Notes: generated by a model not told the origin, from the sequence alone. Positions 16,600-25,664 are shown, counted from the stretch's first letter. The stretch: 64,000 bases of DNA from AP-15 sp035538335 (GCA_035538335.1 DATLKN010000038.1:1-64000), one strand, 5' to 3'. Translations and numbers: made by a program.

Positions 16600-17217
16600 C
16601 TAAGCGAGGCGAACCCGGACCGCCTCGGGACCCTTGCGGCCTTCGGCGACGTCGATGACGACGCGCTGTCCTTCGCTGAGGCTCGCCACGCCGGAGCGCT
16701 CGAGCACCGAGGCGTGGATGAACGCATCCTTGCCGCCGCCCTCGCGCACGATAAAGCCGAAGCCCTTCTGGGCGTTGAACCACTTTACCGTTCCCGCCTC
16801 CTCGACGGCGGAGTCGAGCGAGGGCCGCGGCGGCCCGCTGGCGAAACCCGTGCGGCGCGGCGCGGCGGCGCCGGTGCCGGGCTCGACCGAGATGATTTCG
16901 GTGACCTGCGGGCCCTTTTGCCCGGGCGCCACCCGCAGGGTCAGCCCATCGCCGGGCCGCACCGCGGTGACGCCGCTGCGCTCGAGCACGCTCGCATGGA
17001 GGAAGGCGTCGCCGCCCCCCTCGGCGAGCTCGACGAACCCGAACCCGCGTTCGGGCTTAAACCATTTGACGACGGCCTGTACGGGCGGGCCGGAAGGCGT
17101 TTCGAAGCGAGGCTCGGCGAACCGGGGGGCGGCGCCGAATTCGCGCGGGTGGGGGTCGTAGCTGTCTTCGTCGAAATCGCGGCGGCGAGACTGACGAAAA
17201 TTCCGATCTCTGTTCAA
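16600..17217 (-). CDS. Double cold-shock-domain protein, 205 aa
   Basis: Two complete CspA-type domains, at about residues 45-110 and 140-205. Each has the RNP-1-like GFGFV/I motif (GFGFVELAE, GFGFIVREG) and the RNP-2-like DAFLHAS / DAFIHAS. The N-terminal 45 residues are rich in Arg, Asp and Phe and are probably disordered. It should bind single-stranded RNA/DNA as a chaperone. Two-domain Csp proteins are common in alphaproteobacteria. The start is TTG at 17217 with AGGAAA upstream; no ATG or GTG lies between it and the first domain. The 139 bp upstream separate it from livF. Confidence 0.88.
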   Translation of the reverse strand: MNRDRNFRQSRRRDFDEDSYDPHPREFGAAPRFAEPRFETPSGPPVQAVVKWFKPERGFGFVELAEGGGDAFLHASVLERSGVTAVRPGDGLTLRVAPGQKGPQVTEIISVEPGTGAAAPRRTGFASGPPRPSLDSAVEEAGTVKWFNAQKGFGFIVREGGGKDAFIHASVLERSGVASLSEGQRVVIDVAEGRKGPEAVRVRLA

Positions 17218-17356
17218 GTGGGTTTCCTGTCGGGTCGTATCGCGGCCGCTCGGTGGCCGCCCGACCGAATTCTTTCAAAAAATCGATGGCGGCGCGAGCA
17301 GATAAATGCGGTGGCGATATGAAATGTCGATGAAGGCTCCGTGGGTCCCGCTTCGC

Positions 17357-18061
17357 TCACAGCGCCAACAGCCGGTCGCGCAGCTCTTTGTCTTCACGCA
17401 ACTGGCTAGCCGGCCCCTCGAAGCGCACGGCGCCCTTTTCGAGGACATACACGCGGTCGGCGAGCGATAAGGCAAAATCGATGCCCTGCTCGGCCAAGAG
17501 AATGGTCAGCCCCTGCTCCTTCAGTTCGCCGATCTTGGCGCGCAGCATCTCGACGATCAGCGGCGCCAGCCCCTCCGACGGCTCGTCGAGGAGCAGCAGC
17601 TCGGGGTTGCCCATCAACGTGCGCGCGATGGTCAGCATCTGCTGCTCGCCGCCCGAGAGATAGCCGCCGCGCTGGTCGCGCCGCTCGCGCAATATCGGGA
17701 ACAATTCGCCGACCGCCTCGATCGTCCAGCGGCCGGCGCGGCGGGCCGCGCGGGCGCCGACTTCGAGGTTCTCGCGGACGGTAAGCTCGGCGAAGATCCG
17801 GCGGTCTTCCGGCACAAAGCCGATGCCGGCGCGCGCCGCCTTGTGCGGCGCCCAGCCGGTCACCTCGCGCCCCTGCCAGAAGACGCGGCCGCGGCTCGGC
17901 GGCGTCAGCCCCATGATCGAGCGCAACGTCGTCGTCTTGCCGACGCCGTTGCGGCCCAACAGGCTGACGCATTCCCCCGGCTCGATCTCGATGGAGATGC
18001 CGAAGAGCACCCGCGAGAGGCCGTAGGCGGTGTGGATTTCCTCAACCGAGAGCAGCGGCAT
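17357..18061 (-). CDS. livF: Branched-chain amino acid-type ABC transporter ATP-binding protein LivF, 234 aa
   Basis: Walker A GRNGVGKTT at residues 36-44, signature LSGGEQQMLTIAR, and Walker B ELLLLDEPSEGLAP are all present. LivF-type proteins pair with LivG to power import through LivHM. The ATG overlaps the livG stop by one base (TGATG). It is the last gene of the leftward livHMGF run. Confidence 0.93.
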   Translation of the reverse strand: MPLLSVEEIHTAYGLSRVLFGISIEIEPGECVSLLGRNGVGKTTTLRSIMGLTPPSRGRVFWQGREVTGWAPHKAARAGIGFVPEDRRIFAELTVRENLEVGARAARRAGRWTIEAVGELFPILRERRDQRGGYLSGGEQQMLTIARTLMGNPELLLLDEPSEGLAPLIVEMLRAKIGELKEQGLTILLAEQGIDFALSLADRVYVLEKGAVRFEGPASQLREDKELRDRLLAL

Positions 18062-18798
18062 CAGGCGTGTTCGCCCAGATAGACGCGGCGCACCTCGGGG
18101 TCCCGGCGCACCTCCTGCGGCGTCCCCTCGGCGAGAAGCCGGCCCTGATAGAGGACGGCGATCTTCTCGGCGATGCCGAACACTACCTCCATGTCGTGCT
18201 CGGTGAAGAGCAGCGTCAGCCCGCGCTCGGCCGCGATCTTCTGCAACAGGCGGATGGCATCGTGCGTTTCGTTCGCCGACATGCCGGCGGTCGGCTCGTC
18301 GAGGAGCAGCACCATCGGCTCGCTGGCGAGCGCGATGCCGAGCTCAATCTGCTTCTGCGCGCCGTAGGACAGCGTGCCGGCGATCGCCTGCGCCTGGCCT
18401 TCGAGACCGATCGCGGCGAGCAGCGCCTCGGTGTCGTCGCGGTAAAAGCTTTCCGAGCGCGACCAGAAATCGCGGCCGCGCCCGCGATGCGCGAGAAACG
18501 CCGCCTGCACGTTTTCGAACACGCTCAGCTTCGGAAAGATATTCGTGCGCTGGAACGAGCGCCCGATGCCCATGCGGCAGATGCGGTGCGGCGGCTGCCC
18601 CGTGATATCGCGGCCGTCGAGCAGGACGCGGCCGCCATCGGCCGGCAAATGCCCGGTGATCAGGTTGAAGAAGGTCGATTTTCCCGCCCCGTTCGGGCCG
18701 ATGACGGCGGCGATCTGGCGCGTCTCGACGGTGAGGCTAACCTCGTTGACGGCAACGAAGCCGGCAAAGCTCTTGCTCAGAGAGTGAACCTCAAGCAT
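18061..18798 (-). CDS. livG: Branched-chain amino acid-type ABC transporter ATP-binding protein LivG, 245 aa
   Basis: Walker A GPNGAGKST, signature region LSYGAQKQIELGIAL (with Y-G-A instead of S-G-G, common in LivG), and Walker B MVLLLDEPTAGM. The terminal C-domain motif is YLGEHA, as in the family. The start at 18798 gives MLEVHSLSKSF and overlaps livM by eight bases; the frame extends upstream inside livM without similarity. Confidence 0.93.
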   Translation of the reverse strand: MLEVHSLSKSFAGFVAVNEVSLTVETRQIAAVIGPNGAGKSTFFNLITGHLPADGGRVLLDGRDITGQPPHRICRMGIGRSFQRTNIFPKLSVFENVQAAFLAHRGRGRDFWSRSESFYRDDTEALLAAIGLEGQAQAIAGTLSYGAQKQIELGIALASEPMVLLLDEPTAGMSANETHDAIRLLQKIAAERGLTLLFTEHDMEVVFGIAEKIAVLYQGRLLAEGTPQEVRRDPEVRRVYLGEHA

Positions 18799-19786
18799 CG
18801 CGCGGCGCCAGATAATGCCGCAGGCGGCGGAAGCCGCCGACAAACCCGCCGACAATGCCACCGGGGAATACGAACAGCAGCACCAGCAGGATCATGCCGA
18901 GGACGAACGGCCAATACTGCGTGTAGTCGGTGATCTCCTGGTTGAGCCAGACGAGGGCCAGCGCCCCGACCGGCGGGCCCCAGAAAAATTCGACGCCTCC
19001 GAGAATCGTCATGATGATGACCTCGGCGGATTTCGACCAGAACACGTAGTCGGCGAAGACGCCGCGGCTGAAAATGCCGTACAGCGCGCCGGCGAGCCCA
19101 GCAAAGCCGCCGGCGACGACAAAGGCGGCGAGCTCGTAGGCGCGCACGTTGAGGCCGATGAAGGCGGCGCGCTCGGGATTGTCGCGGATCGTCGTCAGCA
19201 TGCGGCCGAAGGGCGAGCGCACGATCTGGTGCAACACCGCCAGCGAGACCGCGACGATCGCGAGGGTCAAGAGGTAAAAGCGCGCGCCGACCGCGAGGTC
19301 GCCGAGCCCGGGGATCGCCGCCATCCAATGCATGTCGGGATAGGGCACCTCCGGTATGCCCTGGTCGCCGCCAGTCACCGAGTTCCACTTGTAGGCGATC
19401 GCCCAGACGATCTGCGAGAAGGCGAGCGTCAGCATGGCGAAATAGATGCGCGTCAGGCGGACGCAGAAATATCCCGCGATCAGCGCGAATAAGGCGGCGC
19501 CGAGCCCGGCCGCCGGAAAGGCGAGGACGAACGGCACGCCGTAGGTCTTCATCAGGATGCCGCAGACATAGGCGCCGACGCCGAAATAGGCGACATGGCC
19601 GAAGGAGACGAGCCCCGTCGTGCCGACGAGCAGGTTGAGGCTGACCGCGAACAGTGCGTCGATGACGATCTGGGTGCCGAGAAACGTGTAATAGCGCGAG
19701 CCGACCCAGGGCAGCCAGAGCAGCACGAAAAACAGGATCAGGGTCCACGGGATGCTGCCGACGAGTCGGGTGCGGCGGCGGATCAT
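18791..19786 (-). CDS. livM: Branched-chain amino acid-type ABC transporter permease LivM, 331 aa
   Basis: About eight to nine hydrophobic segments. SFGHVAYFGVGAYVCGIL is the LivM hallmark after helix 2, and the EAA-type loop NPERAAFIGLNVRAYEL lies in the middle. Its start overlaps the livH stop by four bases (ATGA), and it forms the permease heterodimer with LivH. The substrate may be amino acids, short amides, urea or aromatic acids; the sequence does not decide. Confidence 0.93.
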   Translation of the reverse strand: MIRRRTRLVGSIPWTLILFFVLLWLPWVGSRYYTFLGTQIVIDALFAVSLNLLVGTTGLVSFGHVAYFGVGAYVCGILMKTYGVPFVLAFPAAGLGAALFALIAGYFCVRLTRIYFAMLTLAFSQIVWAIAYKWNSVTGGDQGIPEVPYPDMHWMAAIPGLGDLAVGARFYLLTLAIVAVSLAVLHQIVRSPFGRMLTTIRDNPERAAFIGLNVRAYELAAFVVAGGFAGLAGALYGIFSRGVFADYVFWSKSAEVIIMTILGGVEFFWGPPVGALALVWLNQEITDYTQYWPFVLGMILLVLLFVFPGGIVGGFVGGFRRLRHYLAPRDA

Positions 19787-20664
19787 CGGATCGGCCGGCC
19801 CAACAGGCCCCAGGGACGCACGATCAGGATCACCGCCATCAGCGCGAACACCGAGAACAGCGAGAAGCCGGGAAAGATCAAGATGCCGAAAGACAGCACT
19901 TGGCCGTAGATCACGGCGCCCCAGAAGGTGCCCCAGAACGAGCCCAGCCCGCCGATCACGACGACGATGAAGGCCTGCACGATGATCAGCACGTCCATGC
20001 CGGGGACGATGCTGACGATCGGCGTGATCAGCGCGCCCGAAAGCCCGGCGAGGAACGAGCTGACCATGAACATTCCAGTGTAGATGGCGCCGACATTGGC
20101 GCCGAGCGCATCGAGCATCTCGCGGTCATAGGCGGCCGCGCGCACCAGCCGGCCGGCGTTGGAGCGCGTCAGCACCAGCCAGCCGGCGAGCGCAATGGCC
20201 GGGCCGAGCGCCATGATGAACAGGTTGTAATAGGGCTGGATCGTGCCGAGGATATGCAGGCCGCCCTCGAGCACCGGCGGCCGCGACACCGACAGCTGGC
20301 CGGTGCCCCAAATGTATTTGGCGACGTCGCCGAGGATCAGCACCAGCGCATAGGTGAACAGCAGCTGATAGAGCTCGTCGCGGCCGTAGAGGTAGCGGAA
20401 GAAGAGGCGCTCGACGATCCCGCCCAACAGCGCGATTGTGAGACCGGCCATCAGCGCCGCCGCCCAGAACGCCGCGCCCGAGGGCTGGAACCACTGCACG
20501 CCCTGCCAGGCGAGGTAGGCGCCGAGCATGTAGAACGAGCCGTGCGCGAAGTTGATGACGCGCATGACCCCGAAGACGAGCGACAGGCCCGAGGCGATCA
20601 GAAACAAGAACATCGCCGTCGTCAGGCCGCTCATCACCTGTTGCAGAACGGACGAGGCCGACAC
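19783..20664 (-). CDS. livH: Branched-chain amino acid-type ABC transporter permease LivH, 293 aa
   Basis: Polytopic permease of standard length. The LivH motif INFAHGSFYMLGAYLAW follows the first helix, and VQAFIVVVIGGLGSFWG is conserved near the C-terminus. It precedes livM with a four-base overlap. It is separated from the binding-protein gene by about 200 bp that contain a REP element, which may let the binding protein be made in excess over the membrane parts. Confidence 0.93.
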   Translation of the reverse strand: MSASSVLQQVMSGLTTAMFLFLIASGLSLVFGVMRVINFAHGSFYMLGAYLAWQGVQWFQPSGAAFWAAALMAGLTIALLGGIVERLFFRYLYGRDELYQLLFTYALVLILGDVAKYIWGTGQLSVSRPPVLEGGLHILGTIQPYYNLFIMALGPAIALAGWLVLTRSNAGRLVRAAAYDREMLDALGANVGAIYTGMFMVSSFLAGLSGALITPIVSIVPGMDVLIIVQAFIVVVIGGLGSFWGTFWGAVIYGQVLSFGILIFPGFSLFSVFALMAVILIVRPWGLLGRPIR

Positions 20665-20706
20665 CGCTAATATTCCAACGCTGAAACTCGAAATGCCTTA
20701 CCGCCG

Positions 20707-20770
20707 TGTCATCCCGGCGAAAGCCAGGACCCACTTCGGGCATCGATACCGCCCTCCGCCGGTATGACGA
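20707..20770. repeat. REP-like intergenic repeat between livJ-type and livH genes
   Basis: Contains the recognisable GTCATCCCGGCGAAAGCC core and a small hairpin ATACCG ... CGGTAT followed by GACGAAC. It lies inside the presumed liv transcript and may stabilise the upstream binding-protein mRNA segment. Confidence 0.5.
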
Positions 20771-20862
20771 ACGGCCGGGAGCAGCGGCTCGGATCCCGTC
20801 AAATTTTCGATCACCGCAGCCGCGCCCCGTAACCGTTAAGCCTCGTCCGTCCTCCTACCCGC

Positions 20863-22059
20863 TCAGTTGGTCGCCGGCGGCGGCAACAGCTCCGGGCCCT
20901 TCATGACGGCAAAGGGATACTTCGCCGCTTTGACCATCTGGCCCCAATATTCAGGGGCATCGGTCTCGTGCGTCTTGGCGTTGTAGGTGCGCTTGCCGAC
21001 CGGCGTGTCGATCGAGAGGCCGAGCATGGCCTGGGCGACCTTGGCCGAGTCGGTGCTGCCGGCCTTCTTGATCCCGGCAGCGAGCGCCTCGATCGACTGG
21101 TAGCCGACGATGGCCCAGCCCGAGCCGTATTTCGACTTCATGAAGGCCCGCAGCGCCGTCTCGTAGGCCTTGTGCGCCGCCGGCTCCTTGCCGTTCCAGA
21201 TCACCGGGTCGTAGGCGTCGGACCAGATCCCATAGGGATAGGCGCCACCGAGCGCTCCGGCCTCGTCGACCGTGCCGACCTCCGCGCCGTCGGCGAGACG
21301 GTTCTTGATCGCCGTGAAATAGCCGAGCGGCACCGCCTGCTTGACGAAGTTGATGAAGTCGCCGGCGAAGAGCGCGCAATAGATGGCATCCGGCTTCTTG
21401 CCCATCTGCGCCGTGATGAACGGCGTGAAATTGTTCTGCCCCAGTTTCGGCCATTCCTGGTCGACGATCGTCACGTCGGGGCGCAGCTTCTTGATGTTGG
21501 CAATGAAGGCGGCGATCGCATCGCGGCCATAGGCGTAGTCGGGGCCGATCGTGGCGATCCGCTTCACGCCCTTCCACCGCGCCACGATCGAGGCGCCCGC
21601 CTTGCCTTCGATCGCAGTGTTGGAGGACGTGCGGAAGATGTAGGGGTGAAGGTTCGACGCCTCGGTGAGTTCGGTCAGCTTCGCGGTCGGGGCGACGAAG
21701 ACGATCTTGTTCTCCTTGGCGACCGTCGACACCGCCGGCGCCTCGGCCGAGGTCAACGTGCCAGCGAGGAATTCGACGTTGTTCTTGATGATCAGCTCGC
21801 GCGCAAGGCGCACCGCTTCATCGGCGTTCGCCTTGCTGTCGCGCGGCAGGATCTCGAGTTGGCGGCCGAGGACGCCGCCCTTGGCGTTGATTTGCTGAAC
21901 GGCGAGCTGGGCGCCTTGCAATATCGGCACGCCGTAAGTCGCGGTGGGACCCGAAAGCGGGATCGGAAACCCGATCTTGATCGGCTCTTTCGCGGCTGCC
22001 GCGAGCGGAGCAATCGCAACCGCGGCGCAGGCCAGCGCCGCAATATGTCGGCCGAACAT
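20863..22059 (-). CDS. ABC transporter substrate-binding protein, LivJ-like (periplasmic), 398 aa
   Basis: A cleavable signal peptide is visible: basic MFGRH, a hydrophobic core and an Ala-rich cleavage region before KEPIKIGFPIPLSG. The mature protein shows the peripla_BP_6 layout, including GAQLAVQQINAKGGVLGR and a central TIGPDYAYGRDA. GGGAGGAAGG precedes the ATG. It is first in the leftward liv cluster. The ligand is unknown; proteins of this subgroup bind amino acids, amides or aromatic compounds. Confidence 0.9.
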   Translation of the reverse strand: MFGRHIAALACAAVAIAPLAAAAKEPIKIGFPIPLSGPTATYGVPILQGAQLAVQQINAKGGVLGRQLEILPRDSKANADEAVRLARELIIKNNVEFLAGTLTSAEAPAVSTVAKENKIVFVAPTAKLTELTEASNLHPYIFRTSSNTAIEGKAGASIVARWKGVKRIATIGPDYAYGRDAIAAFIANIKKLRPDVTIVDQEWPKLGQNNFTPFITAQMGKKPDAIYCALFAGDFINFVKQAVPLGYFTAIKNRLADGAEVGTVDEAGALGGAYPYGIWSDAYDPVIWNGKEPAAHKAYETALRAFMKSKYGSGWAIVGYQSIEALAAGIKKAGSTDSAKVAQAMLGLSIDTPVGKRTYNAKTHETDAPEYWGQMVKAAKYPFAVMKGPELLPPPATN

Positions 22060-22245
22060 ACCTTCCTCCCTATTCTCGATTCGCGTGCGCCATGGCAGAT
22101 GGCGGGCGCCATATGCTGGGAGCGCTCGATCTCTGTCAAGCGGTGGCGCGGATCATAGCTATCGCGAATGGGCCCCGGCCTGCGGCAGACTGCCGCTTGC
22201 GCGCCGGGGCCGCCGTCTAGCCGGAGCAGCCTCGCCCGAACGTCG

Positions 22246-22410
22246 TCAATTCGACCCGACGAGGTCGGTGACCACTTCCTTCAGCGACATATCCATCGCC
22301 ATCAACGCGGCGAAGCCCATGAGGATGGTGAAAAGCACGATCCTCATTCCGGAGGAAGGGCGAAAGAGCGTCAATGTCATGACGCTAACGGCGGCGGCGA
22401 AAAGCAACAT
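22246..22410 (-). CDS. Small membrane protein, uncharacterised, 54 aa
   Basis: Fifty-four residues with two hydrophobic segments (about 2-13 and 21-38, the second being MRIVLFTILMGFAALMAMDM), joined by a short polar turn, and an acidic-to-polar tail ending VTDLVGSN. AGAGG lies about eight bases before the ATG at 22410; a longer frame upstream lacks support. An exact CtrA-type box is centred 63 bp upstream of the start, so cell-cycle control is plausible. No family recognised. Such short predictions carry some risk of being non-coding. Confidence 0.5.
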   Translation of the reverse strand: MLLFAAAVSVMTLTLFRPSSGMRIVLFTILMGFAALMAMDMSLKEVVTDLVGSN

Positions 22411-22464
22411 TGGAGTTGCCTCTGCTCTGCTATCGTGCCTCACCTGCAACGATGCGCGTTATTC

Positions 22465-22481
22465 GTTAAAGAAGCGTTAAC
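22465..22481. promoter_or_regulatory. CtrA-type binding site
   Basis: GTTAAAGAAGCGTTAAC has TTAA-N7-TTAA with both outer bases palindromic, so the full TTAA-N7-TTAAC consensus is met on both strands. It lies 54 bp from the ATG of the leftward small membrane protein and 328 bp from the rightward MgtC-like gene. CtrA is the alphaproteobacterial cell-cycle regulator; the divK-pleD pair in the window shows that the upstream pathway exists here. Confidence 0.6.
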
Positions 22482-22809
22482 GAGATCTCACAACTACTGA
22501 ATAAATCGGCAAACCACACCGGGGACTTCTTGCTTGTTTGCGATTGCCGAAAGAAAGCGCGCCACCCGCCTCGAAGCCAGGCTGAACAGTCTGGCGCAGA
22601 CGCTCGCGAGACCATTTGAGAATTATCGAAAATTACTTAAAATTAAAACTGTTTCAATTAATCCGCAGTAGCTGACTTTGCCGGTCCGCGGGAACTTTGC
22701 GGGCCTTGCCGATGCCTTAACCTATGCGTTTCCAAGCCGCGTCATCACGGGCGCCTCGCCCGGCGAGGATCCGGATCGCCGCGGCCGCGCGTTTGGTGTA
22801 GAGGACCCT
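22482..22809. other. AT-rich intergenic region upstream of the MgtC-like gene
   Basis: About 330 bp without a convincing gene. The stretch 22618-22665 is unusually AT-rich for this genome, with several TTAA and AATTA runs, and may be a promoter or a binding site for an H-NS/MucR-like protein. A frame open from 22678 with a TTG codon was not accepted as coding before 22810. No tRNA or clear hairpin was seen. Confidence 0.5.
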
Positions 22810-24075
22810 ATGCCGCCGATCGAGCTCGCCGAACGCCTCTTTCTGCTGCTCGCGCTCGCGTTCTTTTTCGGCCTCGCCTTCGAGGAAACCTACAAGCGCG
22901 AGGAACGGCAGGTGCCAGGCGGGGTGCGCACGTTTCCGCTACTTGCCCTCGCCGGGGCGTTGCTCTACCTCGTCGAGCCTAATCCCGCCCTGGCGTTCGT
23001 CGCGGGGGTTCTCGCGCTTGCGCTCTGGCTCTATGGAATGCTGCGCGGCAACGCGCAGCCCTCCGGCGAGGGTGCGCTGTCGTTGATCGTCCCGGCCGCC
23101 AACCTGCTCGTCTTTGCGCTGGGGCCGGTCGCCTTGAGCGAACCTCCCTGGGTGGCGGTCGGCTCGACCGTCGCCGCGGTGCTGCTGATCGGCACGCGGG
23201 AGCGGATCCACGGCCTGGCGCGCATTGTTCCGCAGGACGAGCTGTTGACCGCCGGCAAATTCCTCATCCTCGTCGGCATCGTCCTGCCGCTTTTGCCCGA
23301 TACGCCGATCATCGCGGCGGCGCCGGTGACGCCCTACCGCGTCTGGTTCGCGGTAGTGGCGATCTCCTCGCTGTCCTATGCCAGCTATCTCGTCGAGCGC
23401 TATCGGCCGTCGCGCGAAGGCGCGCTATTGCCGGCGCTGATCGGCGGCGCCTATTCCTCGACGGCCACGACCGTCGTGCTCGCCAAGCGGCAGAACGAGG
23501 CCGGCGCCGAGCGCCCGGCGATCGCGGCGGGCATCGTCGCCGCCACGGCGATCATGTATCCCCGCCTCGCCGTCGTGGTCGCGGTCTTCAACCTGCGCGT
23601 CGCCGCGGCGCTGCTGCCCGCGGTGCTCGGCCTCTTTGCCGCCGGCGCAGCGCTCGCATGGTGGGAGTGGCGCAAGACGAGCCGCGAGCCCGCCGTCGAA
23701 GCGCTGAGCGTCCCAGTCGCCAACCCCTTGCAGCTGACGACCGCGCTCGTCTTCGCCGCGCTCTTTCTCGGGATATCGCTGCTGACCGCCTGGGTGCAGT
23801 CGATCTTCGGGCAGGCCGGGATCTTTTCATTGGCGGGACTGGTGGGCCTCACCGATATCGACCCGTTCGTGCTGACCCTGGCGCAAGGCGGCGCGGCCGG
23901 CATGCCGGTGCCGGCGGTCGCCGCCGCGATCCTCGTCGCGGCATCCGCCAACAACCTTGCGAAAGCAGGCTACGCGCTCGGCTTCGGCGGCCTCAAACCC
24001 GCCCGGCGCGCGGCCGCGATGCTGGTCCTTCTCGGCTGCCTCGGCTTTGCCGCCGCGGCCCTCTACCTGCGCTGA
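22810..24075 (+). CDS. MgtC/SapB and DUF4010 domain membrane protein, 421 aa
   Basis: The N-terminal MgtC-like part (about residues 1-140) has several helices and the EETYKREERQVPGGVRTFPLL segment typical of this family. The C-terminal DUF4010 part contains GGAYSSTATTVVLAKRQNE and further helices to the end. About a dozen hydrophobic segments in total. Function of the two-domain form is unknown; MgtC-type proteins are linked to magnesium stress. The ATG at 22810 follows AGAGGA; an upstream extension has no similarity. Convergent with tadA, whose stop is immediately adjacent. Confidence 0.82.
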   Translation: MPPIELAERLFLLLALAFFFGLAFEETYKREERQVPGGVRTFPLLALAGALLYLVEPNPALAFVAGVLALALWLYGMLRGNAQPSGEGALSLIVPAANLLVFALGPVALSEPPWVAVGSTVAAVLLIGTRERIHGLARIVPQDELLTAGKFLILVGIVLPLLPDTPIIAAAPVTPYRVWFAVVAISSLSYASYLVERYRPSREGALLPALIGGAYSSTATTVVLAKRQNEAGAERPAIAAGIVAATAIMYPRLAVVVAVFNLRVAAALLPAVLGLFAAGAALAWWEWRKTSREPAVEALSVPVANPLQLTTALVFAALFLGISLLTAWVQSIFGQAGIFSLAGLVGLTDIDPFVLTLAQGGAAGMPVPAVAAAILVAASANNLAKAGYALGFGGLKPARRAAAMLVLLGCLGFAAAALYLR

Positions 24076-24528
24076 TCAGCGGCGGGCGGCAAAGAATTGG
24101 CGCAGCAGCCGGGCGGCGGGCGTCTCGCCGATGCCACCGTAGATTTCGGGCCGGTGATGGCAGGTCGGCTGGTCAAAGATGCGCGGTCCGTGCTCGACGC
24201 CGCCGCCTTTCGCGTCATAGGCGCCGAAATAGAGCCGGCGCAGCCGGGCAAAGCCGATCGCCGCCGCGCACATCGGACAGGGCTCGAGGGTCACGTAGAG
24301 GTCGCAACCGGCGAGAAACGCGGTCCCGAGCCGGGCCGCGGCTTGCCGCAGCGCGAGCATCTCGGCATGCGCCGTGGGATCGCGGCCGGTTTCGACCCGG
24401 TTGTGTGCGGCGGCGACGAGGCGGCCGGCGCCGTCCACCAGAACCGCGCCGACCGGCACCTCGCCCGCCGCCGCCGCCTTTTCGGCTTCGGCAAGCGCCG
24501 CCGTCATCGCCTCGGGGATCCTTCTCAC
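24076..24528 (-). CDS. tadA: tRNA-specific adenosine-34 deaminase, 150 aa
   Basis: Converts A34 to inosine in tRNA-Arg(ACG). The zinc site is complete: HAEM (catalytic Glu) and LEPCPMCAAAI with two Cys ligands. GAVLVDGAGRLVAAAHN is the usual N-terminal strand region. The GTG at 24528 overlaps the thioesterase stop (GTGA); an ATG seven codons later at 24507 (143 aa) is an alternative start. Confidence 0.93.
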   Translation of the reverse strand: MRRIPEAMTAALAEAEKAAAAGEVPVGAVLVDGAGRLVAAAHNRVETGRDPTAHAEMLALRQAAARLGTAFLAGCDLYVTLEPCPMCAAAIGFARLRRLYFGAYDAKGGGVEHGPRIFDQPTCHHRPEIYGGIGETPAARLLRQFFAARR

Positions 24529-24920
24529 CCGCCGTGCGCCCGCCGGATCGGCTCGGGAATTGCGATCGGCCGCCGCGTCGCGAGCCGCATGAAGACGCCT
24601 TCCTGATCGGCTTCGGCATGCAGCACGGCCCCGACCGTGAATTGCGCGGCGAGCCGCCAGCGCACGCGGCCCAGTTCCTTGACGCGGATGCGTCCCAAGA
24701 GCCGGTCGCCGATCACCACCGGACGATGATAACGGATGCGCGTCTCGATCAGGACCGGGGCGACCCCGTCGGCGACCGCCCGGGCGAGCGGGTAGCTCTC
24801 CTCCATCAGGCCGAGGCGCAGATCCTCGAGCCAGCGGACAAACACGATGTTGCCGACGATGCCGGCAAAGTCTATGTCGTAGGTGCGGATCGGCAGCGCC
24901 ACTTCGTAGAATTCGCTCAT
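24525..24920 (-). CDS. Acyl-CoA thioesterase, hotdog fold (4HBT family), 131 aa
   Basis: Hotdog-fold protein. The catalytic segment is IRTYDIDFAGIVGNIVFVRWLED, with the Asp-Phe-Ala-Gly-Ile-Val pattern of 4-hydroxybenzoyl-CoA thioesterase-like enzymes, and a conserved RIRYHRPVVIGD strand follows. Probably hydrolyses acyl-CoA thioesters in the cytoplasm; substrate unknown. It is translationally coupled to tadA and divergent from the glutamine amidotransferase gene with only 30 bp between starts. Confidence 0.85.
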   Translation of the reverse strand: MSEFYEVALPIRTYDIDFAGIVGNIVFVRWLEDLRLGLMEESYPLARAVADGVAPVLIETRIRYHRPVVIGDRLLGRIRVKELGRVRWRLAAQFTVGAVLHAEADQEGVFMRLATRRPIAIPEPIRRAHGG

Positions 24921-24950
24921 CGCCCTCGCCGGTTCGGTGGGATGCAAAGC

Positions 24951-25664
24951 ATGGCACAGCCGGTCATCGGCCTCACTCTCGATCACGAGCCGCCGGGCGG
25001 CTATTCGAATTTTCCATGGTACGCGATCCGCGAGAACTACGTGCGCGCGGTGCGGAATGCCGGCGGGCTGCCGATCTTGCTGCCGCACGAGCCGGACATG
25101 GCGGATGCCTATCTCGACCGCATCGATGCGCTCGTCGTCACCGGCGGCGGCTTCGACGTCGATCCGGCGTTGTTCGGCGAGGCCAACCGGCACCCGAGTG
25201 TCAAGACGAAGGACCGCCGCACCGCCTTCGAACTGGCAGCAACGACGGGCGCGCTCGCCCGCGAGATGCCGGTGCTCGGCATTTGCGGCGGCCAGCAGCT
25301 CTTGAACGTCGCGCTGGGCGGCACGCTCCACCAGCACATCCCCGACGACGTGCCGAATGCGCTGGCGCATCGCCAGCCGAACCCGCGCGACGAGCCGGGG
25401 CATACGGTCGAGATCGTCGCCGGCACGTTTCTGCACCGCATCACCGGCGAGTTGCGCCTGCCCGTCAACAGCGCCCATCACCAGGCGGTCAAGACGCCGG
25501 GCCCGGGGGTCGTCGTCGATGCGCGCGCCCCGGACGGCGTCGTCGAAGGCATCGAGGACCCGCGCCGGCATTTCTGCCTCGGCATCCAGTGGCACCCGGA
25601 ATTCGAGATCAGCGAAGCCGACCGGAGGATCTTCCGCGCTCTCCTCGAAGCCGCGCGCGGGTGA
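24951..25664 (+). CDS. Class I glutamine amidotransferase-like (gamma-glutamyl-GABA hydrolase type), 237 aa
   Basis: Peptidase C26 / PuuD-like. The nucleophile elbow GICGGQQLLN carries the Cys, and the catalytic His-Glu pair is in IQWHPEFE. VTGGGFDVDPALFGE and NSAHHQAVK are also family motifs. May cleave gamma-glutamyl amides such as gamma-glutamyl-GABA, but no puu genes are nearby. GGTGGG is eight bases before the ATG at 24951, preferred over an ATG at 24942 that would sit directly on it. Its stop overlaps the next gene's GTG. Confidence 0.87.
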   Translation: MAQPVIGLTLDHEPPGGYSNFPWYAIRENYVRAVRNAGGLPILLPHEPDMADAYLDRIDALVVTGGGFDVDPALFGEANRHPSVKTKDRRTAFELAATTGALAREMPVLGICGGQQLLNVALGGTLHQHIPDDVPNALAHRQPNPRDEPGHTVEIVAGTFLHRITGELRLPVNSAHHQAVKTPGPGVVVDARAPDGVVEGIEDPRRHFCLGIQWHPEFEISEADRRIFRALLEAARG

